NCBI RefSeq assembly: GCF_005222675.1 | Contig: NZ_STGE01000009.1 | Span: forward strand, 1-64,000 | Origin: Mycolicibacterium sp. CR10 | GTDB taxonomy: Bacteria; Actinomycetota; Actinomycetes; Mycobacteriales; Mycobacteriaceae | Direction of reading: 5' to 3' | Length of the DNA stretch: 64,000 bases | Shown: one piece after another, positions 48,501 to 56,196 of the stretch | How positions within the stretch are numbered: position 1 is the first letter of the stretch | Layout: every line of letters starts with the position of its first letter | Position numbers and translations under genes: made by a program | The notes under the pieces: generated by a model | Seen by the model: the letters and a program-made list of their open reading frames with translations, nothing else | Database searches by the model: none | What the model was told of the DNA's origin: nothing

Positions 48501-51110
48501 GAGGACGACGGCACGCTGGAGTTCGCTGCGTTCACGGTCACGGCCGACGGGGATTCCAAATGGGCGATCACCGCGACCGCGGAGCTCAACACCCTCCCGA
48601 CCGCGCCGCGTCGCCACGAACCGCCGGACAGTGCCGAGCAGGTCAGCTCAATGGGGGGCGACGACTTCTACGCCCGCACGCAGTCGATCGGATTCGACTA
48701 CGGCGCCGCGTTCCGGTCGGTCCAGAGCGTGACCGCCGGTGAGGACTGGGCCGACGCCGAGATCGCCGTTCCGTCAGCGATCGCCGACGAACTCGATCAG
48801 TTCCGATTCCACCCGGCCCTCGTCGACGGCGCCTTCCAAACACTTTTCGGCGCACCGTTTCTCGGCCAGGAGGAGAGCGAGGATCCCTACCTGCCGACCC
48901 GCATCCGCCACTGCGCGATCTACGGTGCGCCGCAGGACCGCATGAGGGTTCACGTTCGCGTCGTGTCCGCGACCCGAGAGGAGGTCGAAAGCGACATCAC
49001 GATCAGCGACACCGCCGGGAACCCGCTTGCCGTCTTCGACGGCTTCTCGGTGCAGTCACTGAGCGCGTCCACGCGGGTGTCGCCCGACCGTATCGACAAA
49101 GGCCTGTTCGAAATTCAGTGGTGCGCCAAGTCCGCCGACGTCGTCGAGGTGGTTGACGTCGGCGAGGTGGTTGACATCGGTGACGAGCACAAGAGCCCAG
49201 CCGCCGATTCGTCCTGGCTCGTCTTCGTCGACGACTCCGGTGTCGGAGCGGCCCTTGCCGCTGATCTGGACCGCCGCGGTCACCGCGTCCGGACGGTCAA
49301 ACACCAAGCCGTTGACGAACTCAGCGAGGTCGACGGGGGTTACGTGATGAACGCCCGCTGCCCCGAGCAGATGGGCCGGCTGTTCACGCACCTCGGCAGC
49401 GAAGGCGCCTTCGACGGCATCGTCGACTGCTGGCCACTGGACCTGTCCTCCCAGGACGTCGAGGAGGATCAACACCTCGGCGTCTTTACCGTCCTGCGCC
49501 TCGTCAAAGCTCTCGCCGAGCACGATTCCGTCACGTCGCGGCTCTATCTGGTCACCGCCAACGCGCAGCCGGCACCCGGCACCGCGGCGCCGGCCGCCGA
49601 CCAGGCCGCCCTCTGGGGGCTCGGTCGGGTCATCGGCCACCAGGAGCTGTCCGAACGCTGGGGCGGCCTCATCGACATCGACGACGCTGACGAACGCCCC
49701 GAAATCGCTACGCGCATCTGCGAACACCTCCTCGAGGGCGGCCCCGAGGACCAGGTGGCGATCCGCGGGCGAACGACGTATGTCCCGCGGCTGCGGCCGT
49801 GCGCCGGTCTGACACGACCGTTCCCCACCAAGCTCACCCCGGACGGCACCTACGTTGTCACCGGTGGCGCGGGGGCACTCGGTCGCGTCGTGGCCACCTA
49901 CCTGGCCGAGCGTGGAGCACGGCACATCACGCTGCTCGGCAGGACCGCCCTCCCGCCACGAAGCCGTTGGTCCGAACTGAGCGACGGCGACCCCCACTTC
50001 GCGACGGTCAGCACCATCCGCGCGATCGAACGCCTCGGCGTCCAGATCGCCACCGCCAGTGTCGATATCGCCGATCGCGACCAGGTGACGACCTGGCTCG
50101 CCAACCACCTCCGCGAGGGCGGCCGGCCGGTCCGCGGTATCGTCCACGCCGCTGGATCGGTCAACGACCAACTGCTCGTCAACATGAGTGAAGCCGACTT
50201 CGCCGCGGTGCTGGCGCCCAAGGTCACCGGAACCCGCGTGCTGCACGAGGCATTCAAGGATCACGACCTCGAGTTCTTCGTCATGTTCGGATCCGCGGGG
50301 TCGACGATCGCCTCGCCAGGCCAGGGCAACTATGCGGCCGCCAACGCGTTCCTCGACGCCTTCGCGCACCACCGCCAGGCACTGGGCCTGCCGGCACTCA
50401 CCATCGGGTGGGGGCCGTGGTCGGTGGGAATGGTCGAAGAACTGAAGTTGGAGAAGATCTACGCGCAGCGGGGTATCGAGCTGATCACCCCCGCTGTGGG
50501 TGCACGGATCCTCGATCGGCTCATCAACCAGAGGACACCCGCCGTCGTCGCCATCACTGCGGATTGGAATCGAGCCCGCCAGGGGGGATTCAGCGGCGGG
50601 CTGCCGCCGATGTTCTTGGATCTCGGAACATCCGAGACACTTTCTGCCGAAGGCGATTCCGATGGCTCGGTTCTCGAGACCCTGGCGAGCACGCCCGAAG
50701 GCGACCGCCCGGCCGTCATCGCAGACCATGTGCGCCACCTCGTCGCCGCTGTCTTCGACTGCGCCGTAGAGGACTTCGAGCCCGACGACATGCTGGAGGA
50801 CATCGGCCTGGATTCCATGATGGCGATGGACTTCCGCGTCAGGATCAACACGGCGTTTTCGATCGACCTTCCGGTCCTCGAGATCCTGAGAGGCGTCAGC
50901 GTCAACTCGCTGGCCGATCGCGTGCTCGCCGAGCTCCACTCGATCCATGGCGAGGCCCCCGCGGTGGCCGAAGATCCCGCGCCACCGCAGCCCGCGGCCG
51001 ACGATGATGTGGACCGGTTGATGGGTGAACTGTCGGACGCCGACCTACAAGAGCTACTGGCTGAGCTGGAGGCCGCTGCCGATTCCGAAGCGGGAGAGAC
51101 ACGCTCGTGA
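45537..51110 (+). CDS. single-module type I polyketide synthase (KS-AT-DH-KR-ACP)
   Basis: 1,857 residues from GTG 45537; the frame extends to a TTG at 45456. KS: DTACSGS (Cys ~183), EAHGTGT and KTNIGHLEAGAG, all intact. AT: GMGPQWWKM, GHSAGEVAA (Ser ~630), and PYHTHYMD where methylmalonyl enzymes have YASH and malonyl ones HAFH, so substrate is uncertain. DH: H-x3-G-x4-P in DHRVQGSVVVP (His ~933) and HPALVDGAFQ. KR: GGAGALG (~1443), catalytic Ser and Tyr in FGSAGS and GQGNYAAANAF. ACP: GLDSM (Ser ~1760). There is no ER and no thioesterase. A C-terminal tail carries an amphipathic helix (DRLMGELSDADLQELLAELE). A reduced-to-alkene product, possibly made iteratively, is expected. The stop overlaps the ABC ATPase GTG. 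Confidence 0.9.
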   Translation: MTAAGDLHAPLAIVGIGCRLPGGADSPDRLWRLLCSETDATSVVPETRWNAARYHDPNPSKVGKIVTRRGGFLSEVDQFDPQFFGISPREAHSLDPQQRLLLQATWEALEDGGIPADGLAGTDVGVFIGGFTLDYQLLQNQGKSSRYRFKSHSATGMMMTMLANRISHAFDFRGPSMTIDTACSGSLVAVHLAAQSIWNGECDLAVAGGVNLMLGPNTAIAESRSGFLSPEGRSKAFDDAADGYARGEGGAIVVIKPLQRALDDGDEIYAQILGTAVSQDGHTDGITVPREGAQEAAIRTALRRAGVEPTEVGYVEAHGTGTPVGDPIEMRALAAALTLDRSAANPLLIGSIKTNIGHLEAGAGVAGLVKAALVAKHGYIPANLHLRNPTRHVSLADLKIDVPATGRPFPDYDRRVVGVNSFGFGGTNAHAVLAEPPAPDAAPTAGHSAQLTPTVLPISARSEEALVATAGQLAEHLATHPDITLADLGYTLGRRRSHLNHRHTVIADSITGVQEQLQALADGGQIATSRTAPTAPKLAFVCTGMGPQWWKMCRGLLDVFPAFTDSILRSDRELARYTDWSLVEELRRDEASSRMAETEFAQPANFAIQIALAEQLAEFGIVPDAVIGHSAGEVAAHHLAGVLTFEQAIEVIYHRSRLQQRTSGQGRMLAVGLDAETLMHTIGGKALEEFGRRVSVAAINSPSAVTVAGDSDVLDDIARQLDEADIFHRYLSVKVPYHTHYMDAVKEDLFAAFEGLSSKAATLPLYSTVTGEQLERYHAGAAYWWQNTRATVLFEPAMRRMLEDGYTHFVELGPHPVLAASIFETAGQQRVSVTATQRRDHDDARELLNCVGALHCTGHDVAWNIVNPAEGGRLLKLPSYPWQTKRFWNETEEVAESLFYKPVHPLLGQSVSALHPTWESELSVVLNTFLADHRVQGSVVVPGAVYVEMALAAANAIYGSNHSVDNLLLHRAVILDDTCDPIIRTTLNEDDGTLEFAAFTVTADGDSKWAITATAELNTLPTAPRRHEPPDSAEQVSSMGGDDFYARTQSIGFDYGAAFRSVQSVTAGEDWADAEIAVPSAIADELDQFRFHPALVDGAFQTLFGAPFLGQEESEDPYLPTRIRHCAIYGAPQDRMRVHVRVVSATREEVESDITISDTAGNPLAVFDGFSVQSLSASTRVSPDRIDKGLFEIQWCAKSADVVEVVDVGEVVDIGDEHKSPAADSSWLVFVDDSGVGAALAADLDRRGHRVRTVKHQAVDELSEVDGGYVMNARCPEQMGRLFTHLGSEGAFDGIVDCWPLDLSSQDVEEDQHLGVFTVLRLVKALAEHDSVTSRLYLVTANAQPAPGTAAPAADQAALWGLGRVIGHQELSERWGGLIDIDDADERPEIATRICEHLLEGGPEDQVAIRGRTTYVPRLRPCAGLTRPFPTKLTPDGTYVVTGGAGALGRVVATYLAERGARHITLLGRTALPPRSRWSELSDGDPHFATVSTIRAIERLGVQIATASVDIADRDQVTTWLANHLREGGRPVRGIVHAAGSVNDQLLVNMSEADFAAVLAPKVTGTRVLHEAFKDHDLEFFVMFGSAGSTIASPGQGNYAAANAFLDAFAHHRQALGLPALTIGWGPWSVGMVEELKLEKIYAQRGIELITPAVGARILDRLINQRTPAVVAITADWNRARQGGFSGGLPPMFLDLGTSETLSAEGDSDGSVLETLASTPEGDRPAVIADHVRHLVAAVFDCAVEDFEPDDMLEDIGLDSMMAMDFRVRINTAFSIDLPVLEILRGVSVNSLADRVLAELHSIHGEAPAVAEDPAPPQPAADDDVDRLMGELSDADLQELLAELEAAADSEAGETRS

Positions 51111-51943
51111 CGTCTGCCGTCCGCGTGCACGGCTTGTCGAAGGCGTACGGGCGATTACACGCGGTGCGGGATCTGGACCTCGACGTCGATTACGGTGAGG
51201 TCTTTGCGATCTTGGGGCCCAACGGCGCAGGCAAGTCGACGACGATCGAGATTCTCGAGGGTCATCGGAAGCGCGACGCCGGGCAGGTGTCCGTCCTCGG
51301 TGAGGATCCCGGGACGGCGGGGCGGGATTGGCGCGCCAGGATCGGCATTGTGCTCCAGGAATCCAGCGATTTCGGGATGCTGACGGTTCTGGAGAGCGCG
51401 CGCATGTTCGCCAAGTGTTACGGCGAGGCTCGAGTCCCCGAGGACCTTCTCGAGCTCGTTGGACTCACCTCGAGTTCCGGCTCGCAGGTCAGGACACTCT
51501 CCGGTGGACAGCGACGGCGGCTCGACGTCGCTCTCGGCATCATCGCCAAGCCCGAACTGCTCTTCCTGGATGAACCGACCACCGGCTTCGATCCCGAAGC
51601 GAGACGCCAGTTCTGGGATCTCATCAAAGTGCTGGCGGGCGATGGCACCACCATCGTGCTCACCACGCACTACCTGGAGGAGGCCGCGGCGCTGGCGGAC
51701 CGCGTCGCGGTCATCGCCGGCGGCAGGGTGGTGGCGGTCGATTCGCCGGCACAGTTGACCGCACACCTGAACTCGACCGCGACGGTGCGGTGGGTCGAGG
51801 GAGGCGTTGTGCATGTGGAGGAGACCGACCATCCGACCGAGCTGATCCGGCAGCGGTCCACAGACGGCGCGGAACTGGCACAGCTCAGCGTCACCCGACC
51901 CACACTCGAAGACGCCTATCTGCAACTGATCGGGGCGCAGTGA
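51107..51943 (+). CDS. ABC exporter ATPase (DrrA-like)
   Basis: 278 residues. Walker A GPNGAGKSTTIEIL (~43-50), Q-loop IVLQESSDFG, signature LSGGQRRRLDVALG, Walker B LLFLDEPTTGFD and H-loop LTTHYLEEA. It belongs to the drug-exporter (DrrA) class, with a C-terminal regulatory tail. GTG overlaps the PKS stop (GTGA) and the stop overlaps the permease ATG, so the exporter is part of the PKS operon. Likely cargo is the polyketide product. Confidence 0.9.
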   Translation: MTSAVRVHGLSKAYGRLHAVRDLDLDVDYGEVFAILGPNGAGKSTTIEILEGHRKRDAGQVSVLGEDPGTAGRDWRARIGIVLQESSDFGMLTVLESARMFAKCYGEARVPEDLLELVGLTSSSGSQVRTLSGGQRRRLDVALGIIAKPELLFLDEPTTGFDPEARRQFWDLIKVLAGDGTTIVLTTHYLEEAAALADRVAVIAGGRVVAVDSPAQLTAHLNSTATVRWVEGGVVHVEETDHPTELIRQRSTDGAELAQLSVTRPTLEDAYLQLIGAQ

Positions 51944-52806
51944 TGGCGATCGACTCCGCGGAGAACGCCGCCACCTCCCGGCACCGTGCTGACGGCTCCG
52001 GATCGACTCTGCCGTCTCCAGTGCGCATCGGTATGTCACGGGTCGTCCCCGAGCTGAAGATGTTCTACCGGCGCCCTGAGCAATTGGTGCTGACCTTCTC
52101 GATGCCTGCGGTGATCTGCCTACTGCTGGGCACCATCCTGTCGGCGAGCCTCCCCGGTACCGAGACCAGCACCAGCATCGGCGCCGTCATCGCCGCGAGC
52201 ATGCTCGCCTACGGAATCCTGTCGACATCGTTCATCAACCTCGGCATCGGCATCGCCGCCGACCGTGAAACGGGCGCGCTGAGGCGGCTGCGTGGCACTC
52301 CGGCGACCGCCTCGTCGTACTTCATCGGCAAGATCATGCTGGTTGCCATCGCCAGTCTCGCCGAGGTCGTCATTCTTCTGGCGGTGGGCGTGCTGGTCTT
52401 CGGGCTCCACCTGCCCACGGACCTCTTCGGATGGTTCACGCTGACATGGGTGTTCCTCCTGGGCGTCATCAGCTGTTCGCTGCTGGGCATCTTCGTCAGC
52501 AACCTCGCCAGCAACGCGCTGTCTGCCGCAGTCATCACCAACGGTCCGGCGGTCGGCCTGCAGTTCGTGTCGGGTACCTATCTGCCACTCATGGTGTTGC
52601 CGGGGTGGATGTTGGTCGTCGGATCGATCTTTCCCGTCAAGTGGATGGCGCAGGGATTCCGGTCGGTGCTGTTGCCGGCGCAGATGGAAGCCTTCGAACC
52701 GGCCGGCAGCTGGGAGCACTGGCGGATCTTTCTGGTCCTGATCGCATGGAGTGTCGGCGGTCTGATCGCGTGCCTGTCGGTCTTCCGATGGTCAGACAGG
52801 AGTTGA
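51943..52806 (+). CDS. ABC-2 type exporter permease (DrrB-like)
   Basis: 287 residues with six membrane helices of the ABC-2 superfamily; LRGTPATASSYFIGKIMLVAI and the amphipathic segment before helix 5 are typical (GTYLPLMVLPGWMLVVGSIFPVKWMAQGF). It pairs with the ATPase at 51107; its ATG overlaps that stop. The frame is open to 51790 but this start is clearly favoured. Export of the PKS product is the obvious inference. Confidence 0.88.
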   Translation: MAIDSAENAATSRHRADGSGSTLPSPVRIGMSRVVPELKMFYRRPEQLVLTFSMPAVICLLLGTILSASLPGTETSTSIGAVIAASMLAYGILSTSFINLGIGIAADRETGALRRLRGTPATASSYFIGKIMLVAIASLAEVVILLAVGVLVFGLHLPTDLFGWFTLTWVFLLGVISCSLLGIFVSNLASNALSAAVITNGPAVGLQFVSGTYLPLMVLPGWMLVVGSIFPVKWMAQGFRSVLLPAQMEAFEPAGSWEHWRIFLVLIAWSVGGLIACLSVFRWSDRS

Positions 52807-52811
52807 CGTCG

Positions 52812-54173
52812 ATGCCCCCACTGCTGTCCATCACCGCGCACTTCTTCCTCCAGATCGCCGTCATCCTGCTGACCTATCGCCTGCTGTGGCCGCTGTTCCG
52901 CCGACTCGCGCAGGTACAGGTGGTGGCGATCATGGTTGCCGGATTCCTGCTCGGCCCTTCGGTATTGGGGTGGATCTGGCCGGCGGCGCAGCAATGGCTG
53001 TTCCCGACGAAGCTGACCATCGGGGCCGAGGCGTTCACCCACCCGAACCTCACGGCCATCTACGTCGTCGGCCAACTCGGGCTGGTGCTCTACATGTTCC
53101 TCGTCGGGGCGTCATTCAAGCTGGACATCCTCGGTGCGCACGTCAAGAAGGCGGGTGTCACCTCGGCCGCCGGCATCGGCGTCCCGCTGGTCCTCGGCGG
53201 CCTTGTCGGATGGTGGATGGTCGGCCTCGGCGGGTACTTCACGGACAAGGTAGTGCCTTGGCAGGGCGGGCTTTTCGTCGCAGCCGCCGTGGCCATCACC
53301 GCGTTCCCGATGCTGGCGTGGATCATCTACGACTCCGGACTGCTCAACACCCGGTTGGGAACGATGGCGTTGTCCTGTGCCGCCGTTGACGACGCGTGCG
53401 CCTGGGTGCTGTTGGCGACGGTGGTGGCGACCGCCAAGGGAAGCTTGTTCGGAGCCTTTCTGGCCATCGGAGGCGGGCTGGGCTATCTGCTGTTCATGGT
53501 CTACCTCGGTCGTCCGCTGCTCGCGAGACTGGAGACGTGGACGCCGCCCCGCGGCGATGCCGAACGCACCGGTGGACTGCCGATCGCGCATACCAGCATC
53601 ATTCTCATCGTCGTGCTGCTCGCGAGCTGGTTCACCGATGTGGTCGGAATCTATTCCGTGTTCGGCGCTTTCGTGGCCGGTGCCGTGATGCCCCGCGGCG
53701 CGCTGCTCGATGCGATCCGCGAGCGGTTCGAACCGCTGGTGGGATACCTGCTGTTGCCCGCGTTCTTCATCTACTCGGGGCTGAACACACAGCTCAACCT
53801 GATTCTGGACCCGTCCACGCTGCTGATGGCGGGCGTCGTGCTCGTCGTGTCGTTCGCCGCGAAGTTCGGCGCGATCGGTTTGGCAGCACGTTCGCAGGGA
53901 ATGAGTTGGTATGAGGCCGGTTCGATGGGGGCACTGGCCAACGCGCGTGGGCTGATGGAGCTGATCCTGCTCAACATCGGTCTCGAAGCGGGACTGATCT
54001 CGGGCAAGCTCTACACGATCCTGGCGTTGATGACGATCATCACCACGTTCGTCGCCACCCCCTTGCAGCGACTGTTCGCACGCCGCCTGCAGAAGTCGGG
54101 GTCGAAGTTCGGCCCTGACGGGGAAGAACCCCTGGGAGAGGTGTCCCAAGCCCGGACCGCATCAGGTTCGTAG
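52812..54173 (+). CDS. cation:proton antiporter (CPA2/KefB-like)
   Basis: 453 residues with 11-13 hydrophobic segments and the Na+/H+ exchanger pattern: VVAIMVAGFLLGPSVLGW, FTDKVVPW, LSCAAVDDACAWVLLATVV (the conserved paired Asp of helix 5) and FGAFVAGAVMPRG. There is no C-terminal RCK/TrkA domain. ATG 52812 has GGAG 9 bases before it (52798-52801); an in-frame TTG lies at 52803. The gene begins 5 bases after the permease stop, so it is part of the PKS operon. CPA2 antiporters are found in some antibiotic clusters where they may aid resistance or proton-driven efflux. Confidence 0.87.
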   Translation: MPPLLSITAHFFLQIAVILLTYRLLWPLFRRLAQVQVVAIMVAGFLLGPSVLGWIWPAAQQWLFPTKLTIGAEAFTHPNLTAIYVVGQLGLVLYMFLVGASFKLDILGAHVKKAGVTSAAGIGVPLVLGGLVGWWMVGLGGYFTDKVVPWQGGLFVAAAVAITAFPMLAWIIYDSGLLNTRLGTMALSCAAVDDACAWVLLATVVATAKGSLFGAFLAIGGGLGYLLFMVYLGRPLLARLETWTPPRGDAERTGGLPIAHTSIILIVVLLASWFTDVVGIYSVFGAFVAGAVMPRGALLDAIRERFEPLVGYLLLPAFFIYSGLNTQLNLILDPSTLLMAGVVLVVSFAAKFGAIGLAARSQGMSWYEAGSMGALANARGLMELILLNIGLEAGLISGKLYTILALMTIITTFVATPLQRLFARRLQKSGSKFGPDGEEPLGEVSQARTASGS

Positions 54174-54335
54174 TCGCTCTACCTCCCAGCCGGCGTCACG
54201 GGTTGATGACAGGCTCTTGAAGCCACCCGACCCCAAGGCCCATCCACTATCGACTGTCACATCGAAACTTCAAGCGGCAAGGGGTCTTCTGCCAGAAGGG
54301 TTAGTCGCAGACTATCCGCCGCGGCCGTCGCAATA
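54174..54335. other. intergenic region between convergent genes
   Basis: 162 bases. It contains the 13-bp palindrome CTTCTG-C-CAGAAG (54286-54298), possibly a weak terminator. Nothing else is recognised. Confidence 0.4.
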
Positions 54336-55358
54336 TCACCTGAAGCGGATGTCCAACGTCGCCAGGCCGAAGATCTTCTTGCCGGCCGACTTCGCGGTGA
54401 CGATGACGACACCGGTGCGGGTGGCCGGGTCCAGCGACTTGATCCGGCCGCCGAACTCGATGTCGGCACCCTCGGTGGCGGACACGATCGCCGGCGCCGA
54501 GAGCCGCACCGCATAGCGGGTCACCGCACCGGGATCACCCGACCATGCGGAGGCGAATCCGGCTCCCAACCCCATGGTGAGCATCCCGTGGGCGATCACA
54601 TCGGGCAGCCCGGCCAGCTTGGCGATGTCCTCGTCCCAGTGAATGGGGTTGGCGTCGCCGGCCACACCCGCGTAGTTCACCAGGTCGCCACGAGACAGCC
54701 GGGTGTGGTGCACCGGTAGCTCGTCGCCGACCTTGAGATCGTCGAAGGACGCTGTTCCCGGCGTGCGGGCGGCGTCGTCGGCGATCCGAATGTCGCCCTC
54801 CGGGCGCACCGTCTTGTGGTACTCCTCTTCGCCGACCCCGAAGATGTCCACGTCGTGCATCATCGCGTGGTGCACGGCCGTCTTGATCTCCGGATTGAGA
54901 TCCTCGGCGGTGACGCCGACCACCGTGGTGTGCAGCGTGTGCACCCTCTCGCCGGCCATATCGGTGAACGTGTTGGTCACGGTGATCAGGTCGCGGCCGG
55001 CAAATCTGCGCACCGCGGTCAGTTCGACGTCGACATGCAGTTCGTCGCCCTCCACGATCGGGCGGTGCTGCTCGAAGACCTCCTCGGTCTGCATGTACGT
55101 GTCGTAGCCGACGACGATCTGTTCGAACATCCGGCGGTTGCACGTCATGCCCGGCGTCGACGTGAACGTCAAAGGTGCCACCAGGCCCGAGTAACCGAGC
55201 TCCGCCGCGGCTGCACCGTCCCAGTGCGCAGGGTGATAATCCTGCACGGCGCGGGCGTATTCGCGGAGCTTCTCGCGGCCCACGAGGTAGGTGCCGTCCA
55301 TCTGGTAGTAGTGGCCGACCCGCGCTTCGAGCGCCGACGGTTCTGCTTCTGCGGTCAT
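54336..55358 (-). CDS. fused (3R)-hydroxyacyl-ACP dehydratase (HadA-HadB-type double hotdog)
   Basis: 340 residues from ATG 55358; the frame extends to 55559 without a conserved start. N-terminal hotdog similar to HadA/FAS1-like dehydratase (GHYYQMDGTYLVGREKLREYA, LTFTSTPGM). C-terminal MaoC hotdog similar to HadB with the R-hydratase motif Y-x-G-V-A-G-D-A-N-P-I-H-W-D-E-D-I-A and IAHGMLTMGLGAG. It dehydrates 3-hydroxyacyl thioesters in fatty acid or mycolate-type elongation. It is convergent with the antiporter and divergent from PlsC (110 bp). Confidence 0.85.
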   Translation of the reverse strand: MTAEAEPSALEARVGHYYQMDGTYLVGREKLREYARAVQDYHPAHWDGAAAAELGYSGLVAPLTFTSTPGMTCNRRMFEQIVVGYDTYMQTEEVFEQHRPIVEGDELHVDVELTAVRRFAGRDLITVTNTFTDMAGERVHTLHTTVVGVTAEDLNPEIKTAVHHAMMHDVDIFGVGEEEYHKTVRPEGDIRIADDAARTPGTASFDDLKVGDELPVHHTRLSRGDLVNYAGVAGDANPIHWDEDIAKLAGLPDVIAHGMLTMGLGAGFASAWSGDPGAVTRYAVRLSAPAIVSATEGADIEFGGRIKSLDPATRTGVVIVTAKSAGKKIFGLATLDIRFR

Positions 55359-55468
55359 GAATTCGCTCAACTCTTCTATCGGCTTGCTCGCTGAGGCCGA
55401 CCCCAGCACACTAACGCGCGGGCACTCGCGCCAAAGCGTGCCGGTGCACCTGGCCGGGAAAGGACCGC

Positions 55469-56125
55469 ATGGCTCGACTGCTGAGACGGCCGCGATCGCG
55501 CGGGCTCGGAAAACGCGCGTGGTTGGTGACGTGGTCGATTCGCCTGGTCCTGTGGACACTGGGCTTCACCCGCGTGATCAGGACCACGATCGTCAACGCC
55601 GATGTCGTGCCGAATGAGGGCGCGGTGATCGTGGCGGCCAACCACACCTCGATGATCGATGTCTTCTTCATCCTCGGGGCACTGCGCCGAGAGGCCATCG
55701 CCATGGCGATGGCGGAGCTGTGGAAATCCCCGTTCACCCGCTGGCTCGTGGAAGTGCTGGGCCAGATTCCCGTCGTGCGAGGCGACTCGGAGTCCGGTAA
55801 GCAGGCAATGGAGAGCGCAGCACACGCATTGGAGGACGGCGCCTTGGTCGGGATCTTTCCCGAACAGAAATGTGTGAAGCCAGGAGAAAGCGCACCGTAT
55901 CGGCCCGGTGTGGCGGTGCTGTCCAAGCGGGCTAATGTGCCGATCATCCCGGTCCGCCTCGTCAACGCCAACAAGGTCCTGCCGCTGGGCAGGAGATTCC
56001 CGTCGTTCGGGCACACCGTGCACGTCATCTTCGGGAATCCGATCGACCCCGATGAGTTCGCATCGGTGCCCGAACTGCTCGCCGAGGTGCAACGGCGCAT
56101 CACGACGCTGGACGTGCCGACATGA
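55469..56125 (+). CDS. 1-acyl-glycerol-3-phosphate acyltransferase (PlsC family)
   Basis: 218 residues. The catalytic H-x4-D is His59-Asp64 in AANHTSMIDVFF; the downstream glycerophosphate motif is FPEQKCVKPG (FPEG-like with Gln). A hydrophobic N-terminal segment anchors it to the membrane. It transfers acyl groups to lysophosphatidate or a similar acceptor. Divergent from the HadAB-type dehydratase; a shared lipid-related role is plausible. Confidence 0.87.
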   Translation: MARLLRRPRSRGLGKRAWLVTWSIRLVLWTLGFTRVIRTTIVNADVVPNEGAVIVAANHTSMIDVFFILGALRREAIAMAMAELWKSPFTRWLVEVLGQIPVVRGDSESGKQAMESAAHALEDGALVGIFPEQKCVKPGESAPYRPGVAVLSKRANVPIIPVRLVNANKVLPLGRRFPSFGHTVHVIFGNPIDPDEFASVPELLAEVQRRITTLDVPT

Positions 56126-56196
56126 CGGCCGTATGCAGAACGTTCGGCTGGATCGCACGTTGCTGATTGATGGCGGGTGTCTCGCCGAGTTGGCCC

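Noticed and set aside
49056-50948. 630-residue minus-strand open frame opposite the PKS
   Set aside because: Antisense to the DH/KR/ACP region, whose catalytic motifs are intact on the plus strand.
53112-54149. 345-residue minus-strand open frame opposite the antiporter
   Set aside because: Gln/His/Arg-rich shadow of a membrane protein gene.
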